This document shows, in pieces, positions 1 to 9,362 of a stretch of 64,000 nt of DNA. Under the pieces are notes generated by a model. That model was given only the letters and a program-made list of their open reading frames with translations. It searched no databases and was not told the DNA's origin. Position numbers and translations under genes: made by a program. This DNA is from Oceanobacillus manasiensis (GTDB taxonomy: Bacteria; Bacillota; Bacilli; Bacillales; Amphibacillaceae). Position 1 is the first letter of the stretch. The number at the start of each line of letters is the position of its first letter. Where the stretch lies: assembly GCF_000724085.1 (NCBI RefSeq), contig NZ_CCDL010000004.1, forward strand, positions 62,001 through 126,000, read 5' to 3'.

Positions 1-414
1 GCAATCGTCGTAGATGTGAGTCATACTGATGAGGTAAATCTTGAGGTGTTAAAACAGACAGAGTTGAAAGGAAGAACGAGGGTTTTGTTAAAAACATCCC
101 TCCCCAACAATCCAAAACGTTTTCCAGACACCATGCCTACTATTGCACCAGATATAGCAGCATATTTACAGGAGAAAGGCGTTACGCTATTAGGGGTAGA
201 TATTCCTTCAGTAGATCATACGGATAGTAAGGAGCTTGCAACACATCATGCCCTATACCAGCATGACATTAACATTTTAGAAAATATTATGCTAGACAAT
301 GTGGAAGCCGGTTTATACGAACTTATTGCATTACCACTAGCCATTCACGGAGCTGACGGGAGTCCGGTACGTGCTGTCATCAGACCATTATCTAAAGAGG
401 AGAGAACCAAATAA
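1..414 (+). CDS. kynB: Kynurenine formamidase, 3' part (partial)
   Basis: Hydrolyses N-formylkynurenine to kynurenine and formate, the second step of tryptophan breakdown. The reading frame is open from base 1, so the 5' part lies outside the window; a full enzyme is about 209 aa and 137 codons are seen. The visible part carries the cyclase-like fold motif with [10 protein letters not shown] and a C-terminal [10 protein letters not shown] stretch typical of bacterial KynB. The stop overlaps the start of the next gene (TAATG), so it is translationally coupled to kynA. The first in-frame ATG/GTG near base 16 is not the real start. Assignment is strong because of both sequence and neighbour. Confidence 0.93.
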   Translation, partial: AIVVDVSHTDEVNLEVLKQTELKGRTRVLLKTSLPNNPKRFPDTMPTIAPDIAAYLQEKGVTLLGVDIPSVDHTDSKELATHHALYQHDINILENIMLDNVEAGLYELIALPLAIHGADGSPVRAVIRPLSKEERTK

Positions 415-1262
415 TGAAAGACAACAAGACGAACGATACTTTTAAAACAGAAAAAGGCATTCATACCGATTTTAAGGAAAAGATGACCTATGGCGACTAC
501 TTACAGCTAGATACCTTACTGGATAGTCAAAAGCGACTATCTAATCATCATGATGAAATGCTTTTTATCGTAATTCATCAAGTAAGTGAACTTTGGCTTA
601 AATTGATAATCCATGAAACACAGGCTGCGATTACAGCGATTCAAAACGGGGAACTACAAGCTTCTTTTAAGATGCTGTCACGTGTCTCTAAGACCCAAGC
701 ACAAATTATACAAGCATGGGATGTTCTTTCCACCCTTACCCCTGCTGAATACATGGAATTCCGTGATGACCTAGGAAATGCCTCCGGTTTTCAATCCTAT
801 CAATATCGTCTTGTCGAATTCGTGCTTGGCTACAAAACGCCATTTATTCTAAAAATATATGAAAAAGACCCAAAAGTGCATACTATTATGGAAGAAGCCT
901 ACCACGCTCCAGGACTTTATGATGTATCTATTGAGGCACTATCTCGTGCTGGTTTTGAGATCAATCCTGAAGTCCTTTCCAGAGATTTTTCCAAAACATA
1001 TGAGAAAGATGACTCCGTTGAAGCAGCATGGATGGCTGTCTATCAAGACGTAGATACTAACTGGGAGCTTTATCAGCTAGCAGAAAAACTCGTCGATATT
1101 GAAGATTGGTTTCAGCAATGGCGTTTTCGCCACATGAAGACAGTGGAAAGAATAATTGGACACAAGACTGGCACAGGAGGTTCTTCAGGTGTTGGTTATT
1201 TGAAAAAGGTGTTGGATCATTATTTCTTCCCAGAGCTATGGTCCATTCGAACAAAGCTTTAA
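414..1262 (+). CDS. kynA: Tryptophan 2,3-dioxygenase
   Basis: Haem enzyme that oxidises L-tryptophan to N-formylkynurenine, the first step of the kynurenine pathway. The 282-aa length fits bacterial KynA. Visible signatures are the N-terminal [12 protein letters not shown], the distal-pocket [11 protein letters not shown] segment near residues 50-60, and near the C terminus [13 protein letters not shown] with the probable haem-ligand His240, followed by the substrate-loop [11 protein letters not shown]. It overlaps kynB by one base and is probably the last kyn gene of an operon that may start with kynU upstream of the window. No convincing terminator follows before the transporter 70 bp downstream. 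Confidence 0.96.
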   Translation: MKDNKTNDTFKTEKGIHTDFKEKMTYGDYLQLDTLLDSQKRLSNHHDEMLFIVIHQVSELWLKLIIHETQAAITAIQNGELQASFKMLSRVSKTQAQIIQAWDVLSTLTPAEYMEFRDDLGNASGFQSYQYRLVEFVLGYKTPFILKIYEKDPKVHTIMEEAYHAPGLYDVSIEALSRAGFEINPEVLSRDFSKTYEKDDSVEAAWMAVYQDVDTNWELYQLAEKLVDIEDWFQQWRFRHMKTVERIIGHKTGTGGSSGVGYLKKVLDHYFFPELWSIRTKL

Positions 1263-1332
1263 TTGTTAATTAAACATAGCAACTGGTATACTGAATAAAA
1301 ATTTACAACTTAGATGTTCGAAAGAGAGGCAT

Positions 1333-2679
1333 ATGATGGGTAACAAAACGGAACAATGGTCTACAAAACTTGGATTCATATTATCTTCAACAGGTGCTGC
1401 AATTGGTCTTGGTGCCATCTGGAAATTCCCTTACATGACCGGCATGAATGGTGGAGGAGCATTTTTCCTCGTCTTTATCGCCTTTACTATAATTATCGGC
1501 CTTCCTATTCTAATTGCTGAGTTTGTGATCGGACGCGGGGCACAAAAAGAGGCTGTCTCTGCGTACAAAATACTGGCACCACGATCAGGCTGGTCTTTTA
1601 TTGGGAAATGGGGGGTCGCTGGCGCTTTCCTGCTTTTATCCTTTTATAGCGTGGTTGGTGGCTGGGTACTCCTTTATAGTTTGATGTCTATACCTGGAAT
1701 GATTATTAAAGAGAATGCGGACTACGCGGCACTGTTTGGAACAATAACTGGCAGTCCCTTCTTCACCATTCTAGGACTCGCGCTTTTCCTGTTGATTAAT
1801 GTCATTGTGATTTCATTTGGTATTAAAAATGGAATAGAGAAATCAAGTAAAATATTAATGCCACTCCTTTTCGTTTTCTTTATTATTTTAGTAATTCGTG
1901 CACTAACATTTGAAGGCGCAATGGAAGGAATCACCTTCTTCCTGAAACCCGACTTTTCCGAGCTAACTGCAAGTAGCATTCTTTATGCACTTGGGCAATC
2001 TTTTTTCTCCCTTGCTGTAGGGATATCTGTCATGGTTACATACAGTTCCTATTTAAAAAAGGATGTTAGTCTGCCAATGTCAGCAGGAATGGTATCCATT
2101 ATGAATATTTTCGTATCCCTTTTAGCAGGCTTGGCTATTTTCCCCGTAGTGTTCGCTTTTGGGCTAGAACCTTCAGAAGGACCGGGATTATTATTTATTG
2201 TTTTACCTGAAGCATTTTCACAAATGCCGTTTGGTGAGCTATTCTTGAGTTTGTTCTTGTTATTATTTTTATTTGCGGTACTGACATCTTCCTTCAGTAT
2301 GCTGGAAATTATCACTTCCGCTTTTTCCGAAAAGAAACAGCGTTCTCGTAAAAAGGTTGCATCGGTCGCTGGCATTTTTATCTTTATAGCTGGCATCCCT
2401 GCAGCTTTGTCATCAAGTAACTTATCAGAGTTTAAAATCTTTCATTTAACCGTCTTTGATGCAACAGACTTTTTAGTTAGTAACATTATGTTACCTGGTG
2501 GGTGTCTTTTCATCGCTTTATTCATTGGCTTCAAGATGGAAAGAAGTTTAGTACGTAATGAATTCTTTTATGGAAATAATATATCAGCAGGTGTTTATAC
2601 TTTATGGTTCCAGCTAATTCGTTGGCTCGTTCCTTTAACGATTATTATTGTCGTATTGAACTCTTTTGGAATAATTTAG
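1333..2679 (+). CDS. Sodium-dependent transporter, NSS/SNF family
   Basis: Membrane symporter of the neurotransmitter:sodium symporter family, which moves amino acids or amines with Na+. The N terminus (WSTKLGFILSSTGAAIGLGAIWKFP) contains the glycine-rich TM1 that lines the Na+ and substrate site in LeuT-like proteins. The 448-aa length and about 11-12 hydrophobic segments fit the bacterial branch. The start is the ATG behind AGAGAGG; the second Met is also possible. Its place directly after kynBA suggests, but does not prove, that tryptophan or a kynurenine-pathway compound is the substrate. Only 9 bp separate it from the next gene, so the two are probably cotranscribed. Confidence 0.9.
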   Translation: MMGNKTEQWSTKLGFILSSTGAAIGLGAIWKFPYMTGMNGGGAFFLVFIAFTIIIGLPILIAEFVIGRGAQKEAVSAYKILAPRSGWSFIGKWGVAGAFLLLSFYSVVGGWVLLYSLMSIPGMIIKENADYAALFGTITGSPFFTILGLALFLLINVIVISFGIKNGIEKSSKILMPLLFVFFIILVIRALTFEGAMEGITFFLKPDFSELTASSILYALGQSFFSLAVGISVMVTYSSYLKKDVSLPMSAGMVSIMNIFVSLLAGLAIFPVVFAFGLEPSEGPGLLFIVLPEAFSQMPFGELFLSLFLLLFLFAVLTSSFSMLEIITSAFSEKKQRSRKKVASVAGIFIFIAGIPAALSSSNLSEFKIFHLTVFDATDFLVSNIMLPGGCLFIALFIGFKMERSLVRNEFFYGNNISAGVYTLWFQLIRWLVPLTIIIVVLNSFGII

Positions 2680-2688
2680 GCAGGAGGA

Positions 2689-4041
2689 ATGACGTTGAAG
2701 CAAAGAATAGTTATTGTCGGTGGAGTTGGCGGGGGCGCTACGGTAGCTGCCCAAATTAGGCGAACCGACAAAGAAGCCGAAATCCATCTTTTTGAAAAAG
2801 GAAGCTATGTTTCTTTTTCTAACTGCGGAATGCCTTATTACCTCGGAGGTGTACTTGATAGCCGGGAAGACATACTTTATCCAGCTGAGGAATTTGAAGA
2901 GAAATTTAGCCTTCATGTTCATACAGAAACAGAAGTTACAAAAATTGCACGGGAGCAAAAACAAATTACATTCCAAAAACAATTTAATTCCATACAAGAG
3001 GGAACTTTGTCATATGACAAGCTTATTCTCTCACCAGGTGCACATGCCTTATGCCCAGAGATTGATGGCATGAACGATGAGCGAACCTTCACGTTGCACA
3101 CCATTTCAGACATGGATACCATTGATCAATTTATTGAAAGACACCAACCAGCCACAGCTGCTGTAGTCGGTGGTGGATTTATCGGGCTTGAAATGGTGGA
3201 AAACCTGCATGCTAGGGGTATCCATTGTACGGTCATTGATAGAGGCGATCAGGTAGCAAAATTAGTAGATATTGACCTGGCAGAACATGTTTCCGCACAT
3301 CTAGCTGAAAAGAACGTAGATGTTAAATTAGATGATGGGCTTTCTTCTTTTTCAAATGATGGTAAAAAGCTTCACCTAGAAAGTGGAAGTACCATTGATG
3401 CCGAGATGACCATCCTTGCAATTGGTATACGACTGAACACGCAACTTGCAGTCGATTCTAAGTTGAAGATCGGTAATACAGGAGCTATCGCAGTTAACGA
3501 ATTTATGCAAACGTCCGATCCTGATATTTATGCACTTGGTGATGTAGTGGAAACATTTGATAGCATAACGGGAGCAGATCGTCATGTTGCACTCGCATGG
3601 CCTGCACACAGGCAAGCTTTCATCATTGCAAGCCATTTAACGAACGAAAAGATTGCCTACCAAGGAACGATGGGTACGAGTATTTTAAAGGCATTTGACC
3701 TTACCTTAGGATCTACAGGGCATACGAGTACTACCTTGAAGCAGGCAGGTTACACATTTAAAGAAGCTGTCCTACAGGCTCATTCAAACGCTAGCTATTA
3801 TCCTGGGTCTGATAAGCTTTGGATTAAAATTTTATTTGATGAAGTAACTGGCTTGCTATATAGCGGACAAGTAGTAGGATATGCTGGTGCTGATAAACGA
3901 TTGGCTGTATTAGCCACAGCTATCAAAGGTAAATTAACTGTATACGACTTACAAGAGCTTGAATTAGGTTATGCGCCACCATTTTCAAGCTCCAAGGATC
4001 CTTTGAATATATTAGGATATAAAGCCGCAGCTATGTTGTAA
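2689..4041 (+). CDS. CoA-disulfide reductase-like FAD/NAD(P)H oxidoreductase
   Basis: Flavoprotein of the class III pyridine nucleotide-disulfide oxidoreductases. The N terminus has a GGVGGGATVA FAD-binding loop; FSNCGMPYY places the single redox cysteine at residue 46, as in CoA-disulfide reductase; a second dinucleotide fold (VVGGGFIGLEMVE) binds NAD(P)H; the ALGDVVE motif near residue 290 contacts FAD. Length 450 aa is normal. It would reduce CoA disulfide or act as an NADH oxidase/persulfide reductase; sequence alone cannot separate these. It follows the transporter closely (AGGAGG ribosome site) and ends at a strong terminator. Confidence 0.88.
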   Translation: MTLKQRIVIVGGVGGGATVAAQIRRTDKEAEIHLFEKGSYVSFSNCGMPYYLGGVLDSREDILYPAEEFEEKFSLHVHTETEVTKIAREQKQITFQKQFNSIQEGTLSYDKLILSPGAHALCPEIDGMNDERTFTLHTISDMDTIDQFIERHQPATAAVVGGGFIGLEMVENLHARGIHCTVIDRGDQVAKLVDIDLAEHVSAHLAEKNVDVKLDDGLSSFSNDGKKLHLESGSTIDAEMTILAIGIRLNTQLAVDSKLKIGNTGAIAVNEFMQTSDPDIYALGDVVETFDSITGADRHVALAWPAHRQAFIIASHLTNEKIAYQGTMGTSILKAFDLTLGSTGHTSTTLKQAGYTFKEAVLQAHSNASYYPGSDKLWIKILFDEVTGLLYSGQVVGYAGADKRLAVLATAIKGKLTVYDLQELELGYAPPFSSSKDPLNILGYKAAAML

Positions 4042-4050
4042 TGAAGCTAA

Positions 4051-4098
4051 AAAACCGCATGAACAAGAGGGGATGGCCCCTAAGTTCATGCGGCTTTA
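4051..4098. terminator. Rho-independent terminator, bidirectional
   Basis: A 10-bp perfect stem (CCGCATGAAC with GTTCATGCGG at 4084-4093) flanked by an A run on the left and a T run on the right sits between two convergent genes, so it can end the kyn-transporter-reductase transcript and also the opposing gene at 4113. Confidence 0.88.
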
Positions 4099-4112
4099 TT
4101 TAATTACTGATT

Positions 4113-4784
4113 TTATAAGTCTTCTTCAAAGCGATAAACCAATGTGAAGTTGTTCTCATCAAGCAATTCTGCAACATGGACACGCACACCATGACCAAAT
4201 ACTACTTCGTCTTCTGTCATTGCAACGATCATTGCTTTCGTACTGTTTTTGACATCAATGTAAATGTCCCCGACTACTGGTTTAAGGGAATTATCACTTT
4301 CAGCTAAATAGCTGATGGACTCATCCTCTAATTGCTGAGCTTCGGGCACAAGATTTTTATCATAGTAAGCAATCTCCTGGCTTGCATCAGTTCTCCCAGG
4401 AACCATGACAACATACTCATTATGCTTTACACCATTATCTCTTGTGGTAACCACATTGCCATCCTCAACAGTGTCCACTTTTTCAATTTCATTTAATGAA
4501 TAGTGATCAAGGAAGTCTGGTGCAGGTTTGATAATCAAGATATAATCGCCAGGTTCTGGCTTACGGTCTTTGTCTACAGTATAACGTTTACCGTAGAAGA
4601 TGAACGTATCGTTATGCTGTGGTCTGTAAAGTGTAATTTCACTTGCTTTCGTCAGGATTTGTTTCATATCTTTCAGACGATACAAATGGACAGATTTCTT
4701 AAACATTGGTTTTACCGTATATACTTTATGTAGCTCGTTATTATAATGTACGAACTGTCCTTTTCTGACCTGAAATAATTTCAT
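4113..4784 (-). CDS. Uncharacterised Bacillaceae protein
   Basis: A 223-aa soluble protein that I cannot assign to a functional family. The start is the ATG at 4784, seven bases after a GGAGG; upstream in-frame codons lack a ribosome site. It begins MKLFQVRKGQFVHYNNELHKVY, which looks like a small beta-barrel (SH3/KOW-like) segment, and continues as alternating charged beta strands (for example PEPGDYILIIKP and HNEYVVMVPGR). There is no signal peptide or membrane segment. It is a single gene, convergent with the upstream operon. A role in nucleic-acid or ribosome binding is possible but is only a guess from the N-terminal fold. Confidence 0.75.
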   Translation of the reverse strand: MKLFQVRKGQFVHYNNELHKVYTVKPMFKKSVHLYRLKDMKQILTKASEITLYRPQHNDTFIFYGKRYTVDKDRKPEPGDYILIIKPAPDFLDHYSLNEIEKVDTVEDGNVVTTRDNGVKHNEYVVMVPGRTDASQEIAYYDKNLVPEAQQLEDESISYLAESDNSLKPVVGDIYIDVKNSTKAMIVAMTEDEVVFGHGVRVHVAELLDENNFTLVYRFEEDL

Positions 4785-4960
4785 TCGGCAACCTCCTACA
4801 TAATAATGCATTCTGAGTCTATTATAACTACATTTCCACAAAAATAAAGTCTAAAATTATGATTCCTTAAAGTCGCACAAATTAAACATATTTCTGCAAA
4901 TTGCCTTGATGTTAAATTAAGTTGCAGCATCAATCCCATAGTTCCTGTCTTCAGTTACTG

Positions 4961-6013
4961 CTAACGTACATTTTTCTCCATATGAACGAAAGGCAATTCT
5001 GTGTCCACCTCTCCTAAAATCCGCTTCACTTGAATCTTTTCACCTTCCAACCATTTCTGGAAATCAAAAATCATCGGTTCTCGGTCTCCACCTAGTGCAA
5101 ACCATACCTTTCCGTCTTGGGGAAAATATGCAGAAGTGTGAATCGTCCCTGCCCATTGCTTATACTTTGTGGAAAACACACCTTTATCCGAATCGTTTAA
5201 CATACGAAATGCTTTATAAGCATCAAGTACATTTTCTTTCTGTTTTTCGATTGCAGCATAACGTTTATACGAATCATCCAGGTGATGGCGATTTTCTTCT
5301 TTCTGGATTTCAAAATGGTTCGTACATATATTTGACCTGCGAACTTCGACTGCTCTAGGTGTGGCTTCCACTACATAGGTTTCACCAGCCTTATCCAATA
5401 GGACATAACTAAAAGAATGACGGTGCGGTATTTCTTTTAATAATGAGATTGCCTGCTCAACATCCGCACACGTTTCCAAAAGAATCCTACCTATCATATT
5501 ACAAATAAAGCCATCACCAGGCTTTTTACGATGCATAAAATTATAGCCCATCGCAAGGCCTTTTTCATTCATTCCATCCATTCTTCCAGTAATACGTTGG
5601 GATGGTCCGATCACAGCATAACCTTGGTCACTCGGTTGAAAAATCGTATACCTGCCTTCATATGTTTTTGGATGATAATCATAATTTCTTATCATGTAAT
5701 CAGTTCCTGTGAAAATAGAGCACCCACTTTTCATATATTCCAATCGGTATCCACCAAACTCCTGCAAGACATCCTCCATTTTCCATTCAAGAGCATCCTG
5801 TAGTCCGCGAAGCTCCTCCCAAATAGCCGGTGCAAATGGAAGCAAAACATTCTTTACTTCTTCCTCAGAGATGGAAAAACGCGGGCGACGTATTTTCCAT
5901 TGTTTTTTTCTATTTTGTAAGGTGAAAGAATCTTTTAATTCTCTTCCTTGATTAAAGCCAAAATCGTAATGGCTTCCACGAAATTGCACAATATCGCTAT
6001 ATATTTGTTTCAT
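4961..6013 (-). CDS. C45-family Ntn hydrolase (linear amide C-N hydrolase)
   Basis: Member of the acyl-CoA:6-aminopenicillanate acyltransferase-like (peptidase C45) family, which cleaves or transfers acyl groups at linear amide bonds. The motif YMKSGCSIFTG gives the probable nucleophile Cys98, which would become N-terminal after self-processing, and the GRMDGMNEKGLAMGYN stretch and the later CTNHF motif fit the family. At 350 aa it is normal in length. There is no signal peptide, so it acts in the cytosol. The substrate is unknown. It stands alone between oppositely directed or unrelated genes. Confidence 0.82.
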   Translation of the reverse strand: MKQIYSDIVQFRGSHYDFGFNQGRELKDSFTLQNRKKQWKIRRPRFSISEEEVKNVLLPFAPAIWEELRGLQDALEWKMEDVLQEFGGYRLEYMKSGCSIFTGTDYMIRNYDYHPKTYEGRYTIFQPSDQGYAVIGPSQRITGRMDGMNEKGLAMGYNFMHRKKPGDGFICNMIGRILLETCADVEQAISLLKEIPHRHSFSYVLLDKAGETYVVEATPRAVEVRRSNICTNHFEIQKEENRHHLDDSYKRYAAIEKQKENVLDAYKAFRMLNDSDKGVFSTKYKQWAGTIHTSAYFPQDGKVWFALGGDREPMIFDFQKWLEGEKIQVKRILGEVDTELPFVHMEKNVR

Positions 6014-6151
6014 TTAATCCCTCATTTTTTATTGTATATAAAACTCAGTCTAATATATAACTAGATGTTTTCAAATAAAATTGCCCTAGAATGAAACTAT
6101 TGCTTGTTACAAACGTATTACATAAGGAGAAAACTAATAGGAGTTGAAACC

Positions 6152-7870
6152 ATGACAGGGATCTTAAGCACCACGATACTCTCATTCATATTGTATCTAA
6201 TTATTTCACTGTTTTTTGTTATAAATAATAAAAAACATCGTAAGACCACAATAAAAGCAGTTTTACTAATTTTTATCGTATTATTTATTATCGGGGCTGT
6301 TACCATATACTTTATTATGCTGCCGATGACTATTCCCAATATGACAATTTCTAATATTGTGTTTGGGATTGCCGGTATGGTTGGACTATATGCATTAACG
6401 ACAAGCCAGCCATTCACAAAGTCTAGCAAGCAATTGGATAGTGTATCTGGGGCAATAATCATCCTAGCCATTTTGGCAGTGCCTACTTTCTTTGTATTAG
6501 GTATTTTTGGCTTACAGGACACACATGATTCTATTCCAAAAAACGAAGTACCTGAGGCAAAACCATTGGATAAGGACGCTACCCCTATTGTAGTATCCCC
6601 AGAATTTGCCCGGAATAAGGTACAGAAAGCGATGAGCGTTGTACCAAACACGCAGTTTTACGATCTAGGTAAGTTGCAAGTACAGAAGATTGGGGATGAC
6701 ATTGTCTTTGTTGCACCAGTGGAATTCACCGATTTTTGGCGTTATTTCCGTGGTAAGGAAACGGAGGGCTATTTCACAATTTCTGCTACAGATATTAATG
6801 CCCAGCCACAGTTTGTGGAAAGTAAAATGAAATACACACATTCAAGCTTTTTTAACCACAATGTAAAGCGTACCGTATACGGAGCATATCCGAGCTACAT
6901 CCATAGTGGAGATCCACAGGTTGAAGTAGATGAGGATGGCAAGCCATGGTATGTCCAAACCCTTTATAAACCGATTGGTCTTACGAATAAACCAAATGTT
7001 GAAAAGTTAAATGTAGCTGTTGTCGATCCCGTTACTAGCGATGTTACATTGTATAAAACGAGTGAAGCACCTGAATTTATAGATGGTTCTGTTAGTTCAG
7101 AAATGGCCTCTGACGAGAACGAATATTTTGGTAAATATGTACATGGTTGGTTGAACTCCATTTTTGGTAAAAAGGATGTAAAAATCCCCAATGGGTCTGG
7201 CACAGAGAGCAATGTAACACCTATCTTTGATGAGAATGGTGAAATGCACTACTTTACTGACATGTCTTCACCAAAAGAGAATATTGATTCTGCTTTAGGT
7301 TATACATTAATACATGCTCGTACAGGAGAACTTACCTATTACAATGGCGAGAAAAATAATGGGATAATGGATAGTAAAGGTGCAAAAGAAATCGTAAACA
7401 AAGAGTTTCCTGAGAAGAATTGGACCGGTTCTATGCCTGTACTTTACAATATTGATGGGGACCCAACATGGGTTGTAAATGTACTGGATCCAAACGGTTT
7501 ATTTAAACACTATGCCTACATTAAGGCAGCTGATTCAGATTTTGTCGTATTCGGAGATACTGCTAGAGGAACCTTAGAGTCCTATCGCCTAGCTCTTGCT
7601 CAGGATCCGAGTAATGTCTCTTCTACTGGAGATGCTACCTTAGAGCAGCGTAGTGGAGAAGTGGAACGTGTACTTGTTAGTAATCAAGATAGTGGGCAAG
7701 TTGTCCAATTTTTGATTGAAGGTGACACCACAATTTACAATGTAAATTCCGGGAAGGCTCCACTTTCCATATTCTTGCAACCTGGTGACAATGTTTCACT
7801 TGAAGCAAATATTCGTGATAACAATACTGGTATAGTAGAAAGCATTGACATAGAAGGGCTTACAGAATAA
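6152..7870 (+). CDS. Membrane-anchored protein of unknown function
   Basis: A 572-aa protein with about four hydrophobic segments in the first 140 residues, followed by a large extracytoplasmic part of some 430 residues. The start at 6152 is preceded by GGAG at eight bases. The second half contains a PepSY-like stretch (ALGYTLIHARTGELTYYNG) and a strand-rich end (EVERVLVSNQDSGQVVQF), but I do not recognise the family. It is transcribed alone and ends at a strong hairpin. Resemblance to PepSY-type modules hints at a regulatory or inhibitory exterior domain; that is inference only. Confidence 0.75.
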   Translation: MTGILSTTILSFILYLIISLFFVINNKKHRKTTIKAVLLIFIVLFIIGAVTIYFIMLPMTIPNMTISNIVFGIAGMVGLYALTTSQPFTKSSKQLDSVSGAIIILAILAVPTFFVLGIFGLQDTHDSIPKNEVPEAKPLDKDATPIVVSPEFARNKVQKAMSVVPNTQFYDLGKLQVQKIGDDIVFVAPVEFTDFWRYFRGKETEGYFTISATDINAQPQFVESKMKYTHSSFFNHNVKRTVYGAYPSYIHSGDPQVEVDEDGKPWYVQTLYKPIGLTNKPNVEKLNVAVVDPVTSDVTLYKTSEAPEFIDGSVSSEMASDENEYFGKYVHGWLNSIFGKKDVKIPNGSGTESNVTPIFDENGEMHYFTDMSSPKENIDSALGYTLIHARTGELTYYNGEKNNGIMDSKGAKEIVNKEFPEKNWTGSMPVLYNIDGDPTWVVNVLDPNGLFKHYAYIKAADSDFVVFGDTARGTLESYRLALAQDPSNVSSTGDATLEQRSGEVERVLVSNQDSGQVVQFLIEGDTTIYNVNSGKAPLSIFLQPGDNVSLEANIRDNNTGIVESIDIEGLTE

Positions 7871-7875
7871 TGAGA

Positions 7876-7914
7876 GAGCAGGCTGTTGGAAAACAGCCTG
7901 CTCTATTGTTTTTC
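7876..7914. terminator. Rho-independent terminator, bidirectional
   Basis: A perfect 12-bp stem GAGCAGGCTGTT/AACAGCCTGCTC with a four-base loop followed by TATTGTTTTT. It lies between convergent genes, and its right arm touches the stop codon of the gene on the minus strand at 7903. Confidence 0.9.
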
Positions 7915-8478
7915 AGATCTTTTATCATGCTTTATCTTGATAAATAACTTCGTGAAACCATATGCTAGAAAAGATACAACGATATCAATAAGAAATAAAT
8001 AAAAGAGGTTCATTCCTTTATGCATTTCTATCAGTCCCACCAAATGAGAAATGCCTCCAAATCCAAAAGCAAAAAGTAAAGAAGCCCCAACAAAGTAAAG
8101 TAAAGGATTCTTGTTACGTTGAGTACAATATTGATAAACCAGCATGAATGCAACCGGAAATATGACGGTCGTTACGGAAAAACCTACAGGCAGCAAGTAG
8201 GTCAGACTATGAGGATGTAGTAAATAATTGTTAGAGGATAATATATTATCTATGTTGGCCCATAGGACATGTGCTGAATACCCGAAAAATGAAATCTCAA
8301 AAAGCCTTTTTCGGTCAAGCAAGACATATAGGAGCAGTAATGGTAAAAAAATGGACAGAAGGTTAAACCAAAAGTACCATGTTTCAAAATCAGAATAATT
8401 ATTCCAGAAATCGCGTTGCAAAGCAGCGAGCTGTTCTTTCACTCCATATATTTTTTGGTATAATTGTTCTTTACTCAT
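7903..8478 (-). CDS. CBO0543-family membrane protein (copy 2)
   Basis: A 191-aa integral membrane protein with about five hydrophobic segments. It has a short N-terminal amphipathic region (LYQKIYGVKEQLAALQRDFWNN), then a conserved DRKRLFEISFFGYSAHVLWANID core and a Pro-rich HSLTYLLPVGF segment, the pattern of the CBO0543 family of Firmicutes, whose function is unknown. It is a paralogue of the next gene upstream (8555-9127): same length, same order of motifs, obvious identity across the DRKRLFEISFFG core. The two are probably one transcript. Confidence 0.8.
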   Translation of the reverse strand: MSKEQLYQKIYGVKEQLAALQRDFWNNYSDFETWYFWFNLLSIFLPLLLLYVLLDRKRLFEISFFGYSAHVLWANIDNILSSNNYLLHPHSLTYLLPVGFSVTTVIFPVAFMLVYQYCTQRNKNPLLYFVGASLLFAFGFGGISHLVGLIEMHKGMNLFYLFLIDIVVSFLAYGFTKLFIKIKHDKRSEKQ

Positions 8479-8554
8479 TTATAAACCACCTAATTTAAAT
8501 AATAGGCATAGTTTATACATTGCGAACAAAACTATTCCCTAAAAAACCTCTCTC

Positions 8555-9127
8555 TCATTGATCCGCTTTCCAATCTTGTTTCATTATCTTAAATAATTTC
8601 ACGAAAACAAACGCAAGAGATACAGTAATAACGTCAATTAAGTAAAGGAACACATAATTCATTCCTTTGTTCATTTCAAGAAAACCTAGTGATACATATA
8701 ACGGACCCATAGCAAAAGCAAAAACGAGGTTAAGTAAGGCAATATAAATAAAAATATTCTTCTCTTTCTTTATACAATGTTGATAAACAAGCATGAACAC
8801 AATAGGAAACAGTACCGTTGTGGAAGTTATTCCTGTGGGCAAAATATAAGTGAAAGAATGCGGGTAACTAAAGTAATTTAGATGTGTTAATACCTGATCC
8901 GTGTTAGCCCAAAGGATATGTATTGTAAAACCAAAAAATGAAATTTCAAATAGTCTTTTTCTATCTACAGTAAAATATAGAAAAACTAAAGGAATAATTA
9001 AGCTACCTAACAGAAACCAAAAGCGCCATGTATCAAATCCTGTAGACATTTCCCAGTATGTTTTTTCTAAATGATGAAGCTGTTCTTTGATTTCAATAAT
9101 TTTATTATAAAGTTGCTCTTCTGTCAT
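8555..9127 (-). CDS. CBO0543-family membrane protein (copy 1)
   Basis: A 190-aa membrane protein, paralogue of the gene at 7903-8478. It shares the N-terminal EQLYNKIIEIKEQLHHLEKTYW, the DRKRLFEISFFGF core, the YPHSFTYILP motif and the late MLVYQHC motif. It has about five membrane segments and no catalytic residues that I recognise. The tandem arrangement points to a local duplication, and the copies have diverged mostly in the membrane segments. Confidence 0.8.
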   Translation of the reverse strand: MTEEQLYNKIIEIKEQLHHLEKTYWEMSTGFDTWRFWFLLGSLIIPLVFLYFTVDRKRLFEISFFGFTIHILWANTDQVLTHLNYFSYPHSFTYILPTGITSTTVLFPIVFMLVYQHCIKKEKNIFIYIALLNLVFAFAMGPLYVSLGFLEMNKGMNYVFLYLIDVITVSLAFVFVKLFKIMKQDWKADQ

Positions 9128-9325
9128 GTTGACTCGCCCTCTCCTTATAATAGGCTTAGTTTAGGCATTATAATTAAAAGCATACCTTTTAAGGAAATCG
9201 ATTCTCTAGCATCTGGGAGTGGTGTTTTTTTCTCTGAGGGCGATACTTCTCACTTCTTCTTTGCTGACATCTCTTCCCTTACAACCGATTTGATCACCAT
9301 CATAGCTACGGCACTTTTCAGACCA

Positions 9326-9357
9326 GACAAAAAGACCTTCCAACATCATGGAAGGCC
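9326..9357 (-). terminator. Rho-independent terminator of the ABC-F gene
   Basis: Read on the minus strand, GGCCTTCCA-loop-TGGAAGGTC is followed by TTTTTGTCTG. It lies a few bases after the stop of the ABC-F gene at 9363. Confidence 0.85.
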
Positions 9358-9362
9358 TAATC

